Assembly (NCBI GenBank): GCA_002704915.1 | Contig: PAIP01000066.1 | Span: 1-64,000, forward strand | DNA length: 64,000 nt | Direction of reading: 5' to 3' | Source of the DNA: Parvularcula sp. | GTDB taxonomy: Bacteria; Pseudomonadota; Alphaproteobacteria; Caulobacterales; Parvularculaceae | Shown: in pieces, positions 55,935 to 63,595 of the stretch | Layout of the letters: every line of letters starts with the position of its first letter | Numbering within the stretch: the first letter of the stretch is position 1 | Position numbers and translations under genes: made by a program | The notes under the pieces: model-generated | What the model was told of the DNA's origin: nothing | The model's input: the letters and a program-made list of their open reading frames with translations, nothing else | Databases searched by the model: none

Positions 55935-56657
55935 GTGCGCAGCAATATCGACGCCTTCATCGAGGCCACACTCCGCATCAATGACGCGGTTGAGCTGAAA
56001 CGTTGCTTTGAAGACTTTCTGGGCAAGCTCGGCTTCGACGCGGTCGCTTATCATATCCTCGTGGAAGGCTTCAGGAGCGTCTCTCTGGACAAGGGCTTCC
56101 GGATTTCGACCTTTCCCGAAGACTACATCCAATATTACATCGACCACAGGGTTTTCGAGTTTGACCCCGTTATGGAAGAAGCCCGCAAGCATGGCGGCCC
56201 CATTCTGTGGCCCGATGTCGCGGACAAGCCCGACCTCACCAAAGCGCAAAAGGAGTTTTTCGACAAAGCGCGCAGTTTTGGGCTGGTCTCCGGCGCCGCA
56301 TTTTCCATTTACGGCCGCCCCGGGGAAATCGCCTATTTCAGTCTCGGCTCCACGCAACAGGACGTGAATTTTTCAAGGGCTGAATTGCTGGAGCTGCAGG
56401 CGATCTGTCAGCAGATGCATTTGCGTTTCAGCGAACTCACGCGCGCCGAGAACGGCAAGCGGAAACTGTCCAAGCGGGAAACCGAAGTTCTGGAGCTGAT
56501 CGCCCAGGGAAAGAGCAACAGCGTTATCGGCGATATTCTGGGCGTGTCGCCCAATACCGTAGACACGCTTGTACGACGCTGTTTTGACAAGCTGGGCGTG
56601 ACTTCCCGGGTGGAGGCGGCGCTGGCCGGCGTCGCCATGGGCATAATTCTGCCATAA
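55935..56657 (+). CDS. LuxR family transcriptional regulator (autoinducer-binding), solo
   Basis: A 240-residue quorum-sensing type regulator. The N-terminal autoinducer domain retains much of the family pattern: YIQYYIDHRVFEFDPV (Tyr, Asp-Pro), ILWPD (Trp) and LVSGAAF (Gly); the usual first Trp is Tyr. The C-terminal GerE-type helix-turn-helix is LSKRETEVLELIAQGKSNSVIGDILGVSPNTVDTLVRRCFDKLGVTSRVEA. It starts at GTG behind GAGGGAGAG. No LuxI-type synthase is in the window, so it is a solo. A second LuxR gene follows. Confidence 0.92.
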   Translation: MRSNIDAFIEATLRINDAVELKRCFEDFLGKLGFDAVAYHILVEGFRSVSLDKGFRISTFPEDYIQYYIDHRVFEFDPVMEEARKHGGPILWPDVADKPDLTKAQKEFFDKARSFGLVSGAAFSIYGRPGEIAYFSLGSTQQDVNFSRAELLELQAICQQMHLRFSELTRAENGKRKLSKRETEVLELIAQGKSNSVIGDILGVSPNTVDTLVRRCFDKLGVTSRVEAALAGVAMGIILP

Positions 56658-56695
56658 AAAAACAAGAATCTTCTCCGAAAAGGTAAGAAAATATT

Positions 56696-56725
56696 GTTTG
56701 TCCCGTGGTTATGGGACAGACAAAC
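56696..56725. promoter_or_regulatory. Inverted repeat between the two LuxR genes
   Basis: GTTTGTCCC (56696-56704) and GGGACAGACAAAC (56713-56725) form interlaced arms: GTTTGTC/GACAAAC outside and TGTCCC/GGGACA inside. The gap has no other function and ends 66 bases before the second LuxR start, so an operator for one of the two regulators is plausible. Confidence 0.45.
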
Positions 56726-56790
56726 GGGCGAACAGCACTTAGCTGCTCCCCGTCGATCCTGAAAATTTGCAAACAATGAGGAAAAGAGCC

Positions 56791-57519
56791 ATGCGTGGTT
56801 CCTTGTCCACATCCGCCCTCGCCGCGCTGATCGCGGAATGCGAGGACAAAGAGACGGTCATGGCTGTATTGGCGGGTTTCGTCGCCGATACTGGCGCGAA
56901 ATGCGCGTTTTTGTATAATTTCAACGCAGGCGTCCAAGCGGCCGCTGAGCGCTGGACCCCGCTTTTCAGCACATTCCCGGCGGAAGTCTCGACCTATTAC
57001 AGCGTCATGCGCTGCGTCACGAAAGACCCCTATATGCGCGCGGCGTTAAACTCCGCGACGCCTGTGCGCTTCCTGGAGGTGGAGAACGATTTTGAGCCCT
57101 GCAAGGTGATTGCGGGACTATATGCGCTTCTGCGCGCCAATGATCTTGTGGACGGCCTTGCCATGTATGTCTCCGACCGGGCGGGCCGTCTCAGCTATCT
57201 CTGCCTTGCCTATGAAGAAACTCTGGAAGACATCTCGGAATTCGAGCGCAGGCGCATTCGGGCCTGCGCCGAAATGTTCATGCACTGCGCAGGCGACATT
57301 CTTGAACAGGATGTGGCTCGGGAATTATCTCCCAAGGAGCGCGAAGTGATCGCCTGCCTTGCCCGCGGCGAAAGCAACAAGGAGATCGCCCGGCGGCTCG
57401 ACCTCTCCCTCAGCACGGTCAACACATTGGTGAACCGCAGCTTTGGCAAGCTGGGGGTCAAGAACCGCACCGAGGCGGCGGTCGCCGCCTGCCGAACCGG
57501 CCTTTCCCTCGTCGCCTGA
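56791..57519 (+). CDS. LuxR family transcriptional regulator, divergent solo
   Basis: A 242-residue second LuxR-type regulator. The N-terminal domain is autoinducer-like but divergent: it keeps DPYMRAAL (Asp-Pro) and LVDGLAMYV (Gly) but lacks the Trp seen in its neighbour. The C-terminal helix-turn-helix LSPKEREVIACLARGESNKEIARRLDLSLSTVNTLVNRSFGKLGVKNRTEA is intact. The ATG at 56791 has GAGGAAAAG upstream; weaker starts lie 15-24 bases before. It may be an acyl-homoserine-lactone-independent paralogue. Confidence 0.9.
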   Translation: MRGSLSTSALAALIAECEDKETVMAVLAGFVADTGAKCAFLYNFNAGVQAAAERWTPLFSTFPAEVSTYYSVMRCVTKDPYMRAALNSATPVRFLEVENDFEPCKVIAGLYALLRANDLVDGLAMYVSDRAGRLSYLCLAYEETLEDISEFERRRIRACAEMFMHCAGDILEQDVARELSPKEREVIACLARGESNKEIARRLDLSLSTVNTLVNRSFGKLGVKNRTEAAVAACRTGLSLVA

Positions 57520-57554
57520 GCGGATTTCAGGACGCAACCTCCTCTCGGACCTCA

Positions 57555-57568
57555 TTACGACTTCGTAA
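57555..57568. promoter_or_regulatory. Dyad downstream of the LuxR pair
   Basis: TTACGA-CT-TCGTAA is a perfect 6-base inverted repeat, extendable outward to CTCA...TGAG. It lies 36 bases after the second LuxR stop and 137 bases before the next gene, which could make it an operator for that gene's promoter. Confidence 0.45.
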
Positions 57569-57704
57569 GATTGAGTGGGCGCCGCCCGCTTTCCCGTCTC
57601 ATAGGTCAGTGCGTCCTAGAGTTGTCGGTTATTCACGTGACAGACATCACTAATATTGAAGCGTATGTCCCGTCTTCCACATCAAAGCGGCGGGAGAAAC
57701 CGCG

Positions 57705-58103
57705 ATGGACGTCGTCAGTCTTCGCAAGGAAATACACGATATTCAGGAGCAATCCGGCGCGCAAGCAGATCTGCGCGAGGACCATCATGAAAAACTGTTT
57801 GACGTCTTTCGCGAGATCGACGCCGCCATCGGCCGCTGCCGGGAAGACGCCAACGCAGATGAAAAAGCCGCCAGCCTGATCGAGGCGCAAGGCGTGGTCA
57901 TGCGCACGGCGGCGACGCTGCCCGCCCGCTGCACGCGCGACCTTCTTTATAAGCTCGCGCTCTGGCGCTGGGATGCGGCCGATCTCGATCAGCCGGTTGA
58001 AGACATGAACCGCGCCGACGCCGTTCTCTATTCGGTCTTTATAGACCTCGTCAAAATGCTCGGCGCGCGGGACGTTTTAAAAGACTTCGACAAGACAAAC
58101 TGA
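57705..58103 (+). CDS. Hypothetical helical protein downstream of LuxR pair
   Basis: A 132-residue soluble protein of no family I know. It is mainly alpha-helical, with a coiled-coil-like start (VSLRKEIHDIQEQSGAQADLREDHHEKLF) and a conserved-looking ARCTRDLLYKLALWRWDAADLD. No signal or membrane part. GGAGAAA precedes the ATG. Same strand as both LuxR genes and separated by dyad DNA, so it may be their target. A strong terminator follows. Confidence 0.7.
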   Translation: MDVVSLRKEIHDIQEQSGAQADLREDHHEKLFDVFREIDAAIGRCREDANADEKAASLIEAQGVVMRTAATLPARCTRDLLYKLALWRWDAADLDQPVEDMNRADAVLYSVFIDLVKMLGARDVLKDFDKTN

Positions 58104-58161
58104 CGCCAATCGGGAAATTTCTTTCTCCCCCGTCCCGGGAAGCGTTATTGTCTTGCGAGGG

Positions 58162-58196
58162 AGCGCGGCCTCTTCGGAGGCCGCGCTTTCTTTTTT
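58162..58196 (+). terminator. Intrinsic terminator after 57705-58103
   Basis: AGCGCGGCCTC-TTCG-GAGGCCGCGCT is a perfect 11-base stem with a TTCG tetraloop, followed by TTTCTTTTTT. Read on the plus strand it ends the transcript of the hypothetical gene 58 bases upstream. Confidence 0.93.
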
Positions 58197-58204
58197 AGCG
58201 GGCA

Positions 58205-58240
58205 CGAAAAAACGCGGCTCGAAAGAGCCGCGTTTTGTCT
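58205..58240 (-). terminator. Intrinsic terminator after the DUF3035 gene
   Basis: AACGCGGCTC-GAAA-GAGCCGCGTT is a perfect 10-base stem. On the minus strand it is followed by a T run (TTTTTT), 27 bases after the stop of the leftward gene. It stands back to back with the plus-strand terminator at 58162. Confidence 0.88.
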
Positions 58241-58261
58241 TCTCGACGCGTAAAAGGGCGA

Positions 58262-58819
58262 TCAGAAAACGCCGGGCAAACCGAGCGATTTCGAGTCCTT
58301 GATTTCCACCTCGCCTTCGTCGCCGATCACCGCCTTGATGGCCTTGTCGCGCGCAGCCATCCATTCTTCCGGGTTATCGACCTGCAAGGGCGCAGCAGAA
58401 TCATCGACCTTGTCGCCATCGAATTTCCAGAACATGATCTGGTTGGCGAGGGAGCGGTCCTTCTCTCCGCGGCCGCCATTTTCAGCCGCCAGCAATTGCC
58501 GGATCGACGGATCGACGCCGAAGGCGTTCGCCTTGCGAAGCAACATCTGCTCGCCGGTCGAGGGCGGCTGGGCCGAGGCATCGCCCAAAAGGACCTGCTG
58601 CGCGCGTTCCGAAGGCGATAATTCCTGCGGGCGCGTCTCGCCCGGACGGGGCGGGCGCAGCGCATAATCGGGCGGCACCACAAGCGGCGCCTTGGTGGCG
58701 ATGGCGAATTCGTCGGGAACCTGTTTGCCGCCAACGGCTTTCGAGATGCCGCAGCCGGCGGTCATCAGGGCGATCGCCGTCATGGCGCACGCAAACCGCA
58801 TCGCAGAAGCATTGATCAT
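58262..58819 (-). CDS. DUF3035 family lipoprotein
   Basis: A 185-residue exported protein whose lipobox (MTAGC) ends at Cys23. It matches DUF3035: VPDEFAIATKAPLVVPPDYALRPPRPGE (~34-61) and LGDASAQPPSTGEQMLLRKANAFGVDPSIRQLL. The family is confined to Alphaproteobacteria. Proline-rich and probably extended, it may take part in outer-membrane assembly; a link to the BamF accessory subunit is possible, but I am unsure. It is the last gene of the ribF-ileS-lspA run, 86 bases after lspA. Confidence 0.85.
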   Translation of the reverse strand: MINASAMRFACAMTAIALMTAGCGISKAVGGKQVPDEFAIATKAPLVVPPDYALRPPRPGETRPQELSPSERAQQVLLGDASAQPPSTGEQMLLRKANAFGVDPSIRQLLAAENGGRGEKDRSLANQIMFWKFDGDKVDDSAAPLQVDNPEEWMAARDKAIKAVIGDEGEVEIKDSKSLGLPGVF

Positions 58820-58905
58820 TTACGTCACTCCAACCTGTCTTAAGCCCGCCCGCCGATCTGGCGCGCACTATACTCATGCCGCCCTGCGGCGCAAAGGCGA
58901 AACCC

Positions 58906-59460
58906 CTATTGCGCCTGTTTTTCCGAGCTTTTTTCCGCCCCGGCCTTATCACCCTCTCCGGTTTTCCAGGCGTCGAGCAGCAAAAAGGCGATGCCCACAT
59001 TGATCGCCGCATCCGCAATATTGAAAACCCAGGGGAACCAGAGCCCCGAAAAATCGAGGAAATCCACAACATAGCCATAGGCAAGGCGATCATAGAGATT
59101 GCCGAGCGCGCCGCCGATGATGAGCCCGACGCCAATCACCGCTATCGGCCGTTTCAAACGGCCCAGCCACCAAGCAAGCCCCAGCGATACGCCGAGCGAT
59201 ATGATCGCCAGAAGCCAGCGCAGGCCATGCAGCATGCCGAAACTGGCGCCGCGGTTTTCAACATAGGTAAGATCGAAGATTCCGGAGATCTCGATCTTCT
59301 CAAGACGCGGCAGATCCAGCCCGTGAACGATCCACAGTTTCGACGCCTGATCGAGAACAATGATGACCGCCGCAAGCGCGACACCGCGCCAGAAAAGCCC
59401 GTTGGCGCGCGCCTCCGCCCACCAGTCCTTTAACCGCGCCATGGCCGCAGCAGGCGTCAT
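58906..59460 (-). CDS. lspA: Lipoprotein signal peptidase
   Basis: Cleaves signal peptides of lipoproteins at the lipobox cysteine. A 184-residue four-helix membrane protease with the catalytic Asp124 in GGALGNLYDR and Asp150 in FNIADAAIN, plus ENRGASFGML near 68. Its ATG overlaps the TGA of ileS by 4 bases, the classical ileS-lspA coupling. The following DUF3035 gene codes for one of its likely substrates. Confidence 0.96.
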   Translation of the reverse strand: MTPAAAMARLKDWWAEARANGLFWRGVALAAVIIVLDQASKLWIVHGLDLPRLEKIEISGIFDLTYVENRGASFGMLHGLRWLLAIISLGVSLGLAWWLGRLKRPIAVIGVGLIIGGALGNLYDRLAYGYVVDFLDFSGLWFPWVFNIADAAINVGIAFLLLDAWKTGEGDKAGAEKSSEKQAQ

Positions 59461-62393
59461 GCGCTCACCTTGGCGTCCACGGCTTCAACCGCGTCGATGC
59501 AGCGCTCGCACAAATCCGTATGGGATTCGTGGACGCCCACTTCCGGCAGGATGCGCCAGCAGCGGCGGCACTTTTCGCCTTCCGCCTCCACCGGTTCGAC
59601 GGCGACGACGCCGCTTTCGCCCTCAAGCCGGAAAGCGCCGTCCGGCGCCGGATCGGCGGACAGAACCGCGCCCGACGTGATGAAAAGCTCCGCCGCATCG
59701 AGGCCTTGATAGGCTTCGCGCAGTGCATCGTCCGCCACATGAACGATGGGCGCCGCCTCGAGGCTGGCGCCGATGCGCTTCTCCCGGCGCTCCACTTCGA
59801 GCGCGCCAGTGACGACACGACGCACTTCGCGGATTTTCTTCCACTTGGCGCCGAGCGCATCGTCTCGCCACGATTTCGGCGTTTCCGGAAACAGCGCCAG
59901 ATGAACCGATCCGTCATCGGACGGATAGCGAGACAGCCACGCTTCTTCCGCCGTAAAGACACAGATCGGCGCGAGCCAGAGAACGAGGCGGTCAAAGACT
60001 TCCGACATCACTGTGCGCGCGGCCCGGCGGCGCTTGTCGTCCGGCCGGTCGCAGTAGAGGGAGTCCTTGCGAACATCGAGATAAAAGGCCGACAGCTCCA
60101 GCGAGGCGAAATCGAAAACCTTGCGCCACACGCCTTTGAAATCGAACTTGTCGTAGCCGGCGCGCACGTCTTCATCGAGCACCGCAAGGCGGTGAAGCAC
60201 GTAACGCTCAAGCTCCGGCATGTCTTTCGCGTCGAGCCGTTCGGCGTCGGAGAAACCATTGAGCGCGCCGAGAAGATAACGCAGCGTGTTGCGGAGGCGT
60301 CGGTAAGCGTCGACAGACGAACCGATGATCTCCTTCGATATCCTGAGGTCCTCGGTGTAATCGGAGCTTGCGACCCAGATGCGGACGATCTCGGCGCCAT
60401 ATTGTTTGATCACCTCTTCGGGGGCCATGACATTGCCGAGGGATTTCGACATCTTGCGGCCGTCGCCGTCGACGACGAAGCCGTTGGTGACGACATGCTC
60501 ATAGGGCGCGCGCCCACGCGTGCCGCAGGCTTCGAGCAGCGATGACTGGAACCAGCCGCGATGCTGATCCGAGCCTTCGCAATAGACATCCGCCGGCCAT
60601 TTGAGGTCTTCGCGTTCTTCGAGGCAGAAGGCATGGGTCGAGCCTGAATCGAACCAGACATCGAGAATGTCTTCGACTTTCTCGTAATCGTCCGCCTTGT
60701 ATTCGCTCCCGAGAAAATCTTGGCTGGCGGTTTCGAACCAGGCGTCGGCGCCGCCAGCCGTGATGGCGTCGGTGATGCGCTTGTTCACAGCCTCGTCGAC
60801 CAGGACGTCGCCGGTTTCCTTATGCACAAAAATCGTGATGGGCACGCCCCAGGCGCGCTGGCGCGAGATCAGCCAGTCCGGACGGTCTTCCACCATGGAG
60901 CGGATGCGCGTGCGCCCGCGCGGCGGCGTGAATTCCGTGGCGTCGATGGCGGCGAGCGCATTTTCGCGCAGGGTCTTGCCGTTCGCCGTCGGTTTATCGA
61001 GGGCGATGAACCATTGCGGCGTGTTGCGGAAGATGACCGGCGCTTTCGAGCGCCATGAATGGGGATAGGAGTGGGTCAGCCGCCCGCGCGCAAGCAGCTT
61101 GCCGTGCGCGATCAGCTGGTCGATCACCGCCTTGTTGGCGCCGCCATCCTTGCCCTTTTTCTTGCCTTCGATGACCAGCACCTGTTCGCCGGTGAAGCCC
61201 GGCGCTTCTTCAGTGAAGGCCCCGAACTCATCCACCGTATGCGGAATTTCTTTTTGCGTGCCGAATTCAGAGACCCAGGCGATGTAGTCTTCCTGACCGT
61301 GGCCCGGCGCAGTGTGGACGAAGCCCGTGCCCGCTTCGTCGGTAACGTGATCGCCGGCCAGCAAAGGTACAGGAAAATTGTAACCGCCGGAAAAACCTTT
61401 TAGCGGATGGTCGCAGTGAACGCCTTCCAGCGCTGCCGGTGAAACATCCTCAAGACGTTTCCACTCGGCGATGAGCCCCGCCTTCTTCACACTTTCGGCT
61501 AGCGCATCGGAAACAACGAGCTTGTCGCCGGGTTTAGACCACGGCTCAAAATCAAGGTCGCTCTCCATGGCCGTCACTTCATAGAGTCCATAGGAAAGCT
61601 TCGGTCCGTAGCAGATCGCCCGGTTGCCCGGGATCGTCCATGGCGTCGTTGTCCAGATGACGATGGATGCGCCTTTCAGCGCGCCATCCTGCACCGGAAA
61701 CTTCACCCAGATCGTCGTCGACTGGTGGTCGTGATATTCGATCTCGGCTTCGGCGAGGGCGGTCTGTTCAACCGGCGACCACATCACCGGCTTCGAGCCG
61801 CGATAGAGCAGCCCGAGCTCGGCGAATTTCAACAGCTCGCCGGCGATCTTCGCCTCTGACGCGAAGGCCATGGTCGTATACGGATTATCCCAGTCGCCTT
61901 CGGGCCCGAGGCGCTTGAATTCCTCGCGCTGGATGTCGAGCCATTTCTGCGCATAGTCGCGGCACGCCTTGCGGAACTCCGCCGTCGGCACGTCGCGTTT
62001 CTTGCGGCCCTTCTCGGCGAATTCCTTTTCCACCTGCCATTCTATGGGCAGGCCGTGGCAATCCCAGCCCGGCACAAAATTGGAATCGAAGCCCGCCATC
62101 TGTTTCGAGCGCACGATCAGGTCTTTCAGAACCTTGGTCAGCGCCGTGCCCATATGGATATGACCATTGGCGTAAGGCGGACCGTCATGGAGGATGAATT
62201 TCTCGCGGCCCTTTGCGTCTTCGCGCAGGCGTTTATACATGCCGAGCTTGGCCCAGCGGGCGAGAAGCTCCGGCTCGCGCTTCGGGAGCCCCGCGCGCAT
62301 GGGAAAATCGGTTTCGGGCAGGAACAGCGTGTCCCGGTAATCGCGCCCCTCGCCTTCTTGTGATTTTGGGGCGTCTTTCGATGCATCCGGCAT
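59457..62393 (-). CDS. ileS: Isoleucine-tRNA ligase
   Basis: Charges tRNA-Ile. A 978-residue class I synthetase. The signature HIGH is ANGHIHMG (HIHMG at 78-82), the second motif is KMSKSLGN near 648, and the editing insertion (CP1) lies between them. The C-terminal zinc-like region has CRRCW (~942) and CERC (~962). A TTG at 62399 is possible; the ATG at 62393 has AGAGAGA at a normal distance. lspA is coupled to it. Confidence 0.97.
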   Translation of the reverse strand: MPDASKDAPKSQEGEGRDYRDTLFLPETDFPMRAGLPKREPELLARWAKLGMYKRLREDAKGREKFILHDGPPYANGHIHMGTALTKVLKDLIVRSKQMAGFDSNFVPGWDCHGLPIEWQVEKEFAEKGRKKRDVPTAEFRKACRDYAQKWLDIQREEFKRLGPEGDWDNPYTTMAFASEAKIAGELLKFAELGLLYRGSKPVMWSPVEQTALAEAEIEYHDHQSTTIWVKFPVQDGALKGASIVIWTTTPWTIPGNRAICYGPKLSYGLYEVTAMESDLDFEPWSKPGDKLVVSDALAESVKKAGLIAEWKRLEDVSPAALEGVHCDHPLKGFSGGYNFPVPLLAGDHVTDEAGTGFVHTAPGHGQEDYIAWVSEFGTQKEIPHTVDEFGAFTEEAPGFTGEQVLVIEGKKKGKDGGANKAVIDQLIAHGKLLARGRLTHSYPHSWRSKAPVIFRNTPQWFIALDKPTANGKTLRENALAAIDATEFTPPRGRTRIRSMVEDRPDWLISRQRAWGVPITIFVHKETGDVLVDEAVNKRITDAITAGGADAWFETASQDFLGSEYKADDYEKVEDILDVWFDSGSTHAFCLEEREDLKWPADVYCEGSDQHRGWFQSSLLEACGTRGRAPYEHVVTNGFVVDGDGRKMSKSLGNVMAPEEVIKQYGAEIVRIWVASSDYTEDLRISKEIIGSSVDAYRRLRNTLRYLLGALNGFSDAERLDAKDMPELERYVLHRLAVLDEDVRAGYDKFDFKGVWRKVFDFASLELSAFYLDVRKDSLYCDRPDDKRRRAARTVMSEVFDRLVLWLAPICVFTAEEAWLSRYPSDDGSVHLALFPETPKSWRDDALGAKWKKIREVRRVVTGALEVERREKRIGASLEAAPIVHVADDALREAYQGLDAAELFITSGAVLSADPAPDGAFRLEGESGVVAVEPVEAEGEKCRRCWRILPEVGVHESHTDLCERCIDAVEAVDAKVSA

Positions 62394-62433
62394 CGTCAAA
62401 TCTCTCTGTCAAAACTCGTCGTGGAAGGATGAG

Positions 62434-62462
62434 GAAGGCCCGGTTGCGGGCGCCTTTGTCAA
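62434..62462 (-). promoter_or_regulatory. Possible promoter of ileS
   Basis: On the minus strand a TTGACA (-35) at 62457-62462 is followed, after 17 bases, by GCCTTC, which is a poor -10. It lies 41-70 bases before the ileS start. The -35 match is exact, the rest is weak. Confidence 0.3.
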
Positions 62463-62531
62463 GCCTCGAACGGCTTTCGGGCGCCCTCAGCCTATGAGGG
62501 CCGGTTCGGGAGCTGGCGCGCGCCGCGCCGC

Positions 62532-62553
62532 GATAATGAGGATGCTTCTCAAC
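62532..62553. promoter_or_regulatory. Fur-box-like sequence
   Basis: GATAATGAGGATGCTTCTC agrees with the classical 19-base Fur box at 14 of 19 positions. It lies in the 361-base gap between ileS and the Tyr/Asp-rich gene, about 140 bases upstream of ileS. No iron gene is adjacent, so its target is unclear. Confidence 0.4.
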
Positions 62554-62611
62554 ATAGCCGCCCTCTTATCAGGGCAAACCTAGCCAGTCACGACAAAAGG
62601 GAGATGAAGCG

Positions 62612-62746
62612 CACCTCTCTTCCTCCGTTTACGGGGGAAGTGCCGAACCCAAAGGGTAAGGCGATGGGGGCTGCCCCCCTCCGTCAGCTTCGCTGACACG
62701 TCGATTGGGGTTGGGCCCCCAATCGACCCCGCAAGCGGGGGAGGTG
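62612..62746. repeat. Mosaic palindromic intergenic element
   Basis: A 135-base block bounded by CACCTC (62612-62617) and GAGGTG (62741-62746). It holds five stems: CTTCCTCC/GGGGGAAG (62619-62640, one G-T pair), GGGGG-CTG-CCCCC (62666-62678), GTCAGC-TTC-GCTGAC (62683-62697), TCGATTGGGG-N6-CCCCAATCGA (62701-62726) and CCCCGC-AA-GCGGGG (62727-62740). The layout resembles the dispersed intergenic palindromic repeats common in alphaproteobacterial genomes. A 31-codon frame from 62604 through it is a by-product. Confidence 0.8.
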
Positions 62747-62754
62747 ATTCTTTT

Positions 62755-63453
62755 CTAAATCAATTCCAGCCTGAAGACGCGGCCGTCGCTCGCCTCGCAG
62801 GACATGGCCCGCGCCCACCTGTCGGGCCCGCGCTGGGCGGTGACCGTCGCCGTCATCAGGAGGGCGCCGCCGCGATCCTCCACGGTTTCCGGACGGTAAG
62901 GGGCGGAGACGACAAAGCCCCGCTGACCCAGGGCGTTACGGGCGTGATCGAGACAGGCGCGATAGGCGGCAGCCGCCGAGATCACGCGCGGCGCGCGGTC
63001 ATAGTCGGTGTCGGGCGTGCTGTAGGCCGGGGGGCCGCCATAAACCGGCTCGCCCCCGGCAAGACCGCTGTCGTCATAAACCTCATCATCATATGAGGCG
63101 CCATCGTCGTAATAGGCCCCGTCATCATACCGGTCGTCATAACGGCGCTCATCGGCGCGGCCGTCATAATAGCCGTCTTCATAGGCGCGCTCGCGCGCCC
63201 GGCCTTCATAATACCGGTCGCGGTAATAACGGTCCTCATAATACCGGTCTCTGGCGCGGTTCTCGGCAAGCTCGTTGAGGATGATCGCCCCGCCCACAAC
63301 GCCAAGGGCGATCGCAGCAGCCTTGCCGCCGCCGCCATGATGGCGATGGTGATAATGGCCGCGATGACCGTGATAGCCGCGCGCGGACGCCGTGGACACA
63401 GCGCCGAGCGCAAGGGTCGCCGCAGCGAGAGAGAGGATGAGTTTACGGGCCAT
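62755..63453 (-). CDS. Exported Tyr/Asp/Arg-rich protein with glycine zipper-like segment
   Basis: A 232-residue exported protein; the signal peptide ends near ASTASA. His-rich GYHGHRGHYHHRHHGGGG follows, then a hydrophobic glycine-containing helix (AAAIALGVVGGAIILNEL), and about 60 residues made almost wholly of repeating D/R/Y/E units (RDRYYEDRYYRD, YDDRYDDGAYYDD). The last ~70 residues form a small conserved-looking domain with a Cys pair (YRACLDHARNALGQRGFVVSA ... AMSCEASDGRVFRLEL). GGGAGG marks the ATG at 63453; the frame extends to 63549. Function is unknown; similar proteins are common in Alphaproteobacteria. Confidence 0.85.
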   Translation of the reverse strand: MARKLILSLAAATLALGAVSTASARGYHGHRGHYHHRHHGGGGKAAAIALGVVGGAIILNELAENRARDRYYEDRYYRDRYYEGRARERAYEDGYYDGRADERRYDDRYDDGAYYDDGASYDDEVYDDSGLAGGEPVYGGPPAYSTPDTDYDRAPRVISAAAAYRACLDHARNALGQRGFVVSAPYRPETVEDRGGALLMTATVTAQRGPDRWARAMSCEASDGRVFRLELI

Positions 63454-63595
63454 AACGCCTCCCGAAGCCGCCGGAGAGGGGCGGAAATACTGAACCATGA
63501 CGCCATTTTCGCGCGGTTTGTGTCGAGAATGAGGCAAGCCCCGTGCCACGACAGGGCGCTTTTACCGCTGTGACGCACATTGGCGCGAGTGGACA

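Noticed and set aside
62604-62696. A 31-codon frame starting MKRTSLPPFTGEV
   Set aside because: It runs through the stems of the palindromic element and its start is one base from a purine run, too close for a normal ribosome-binding site.
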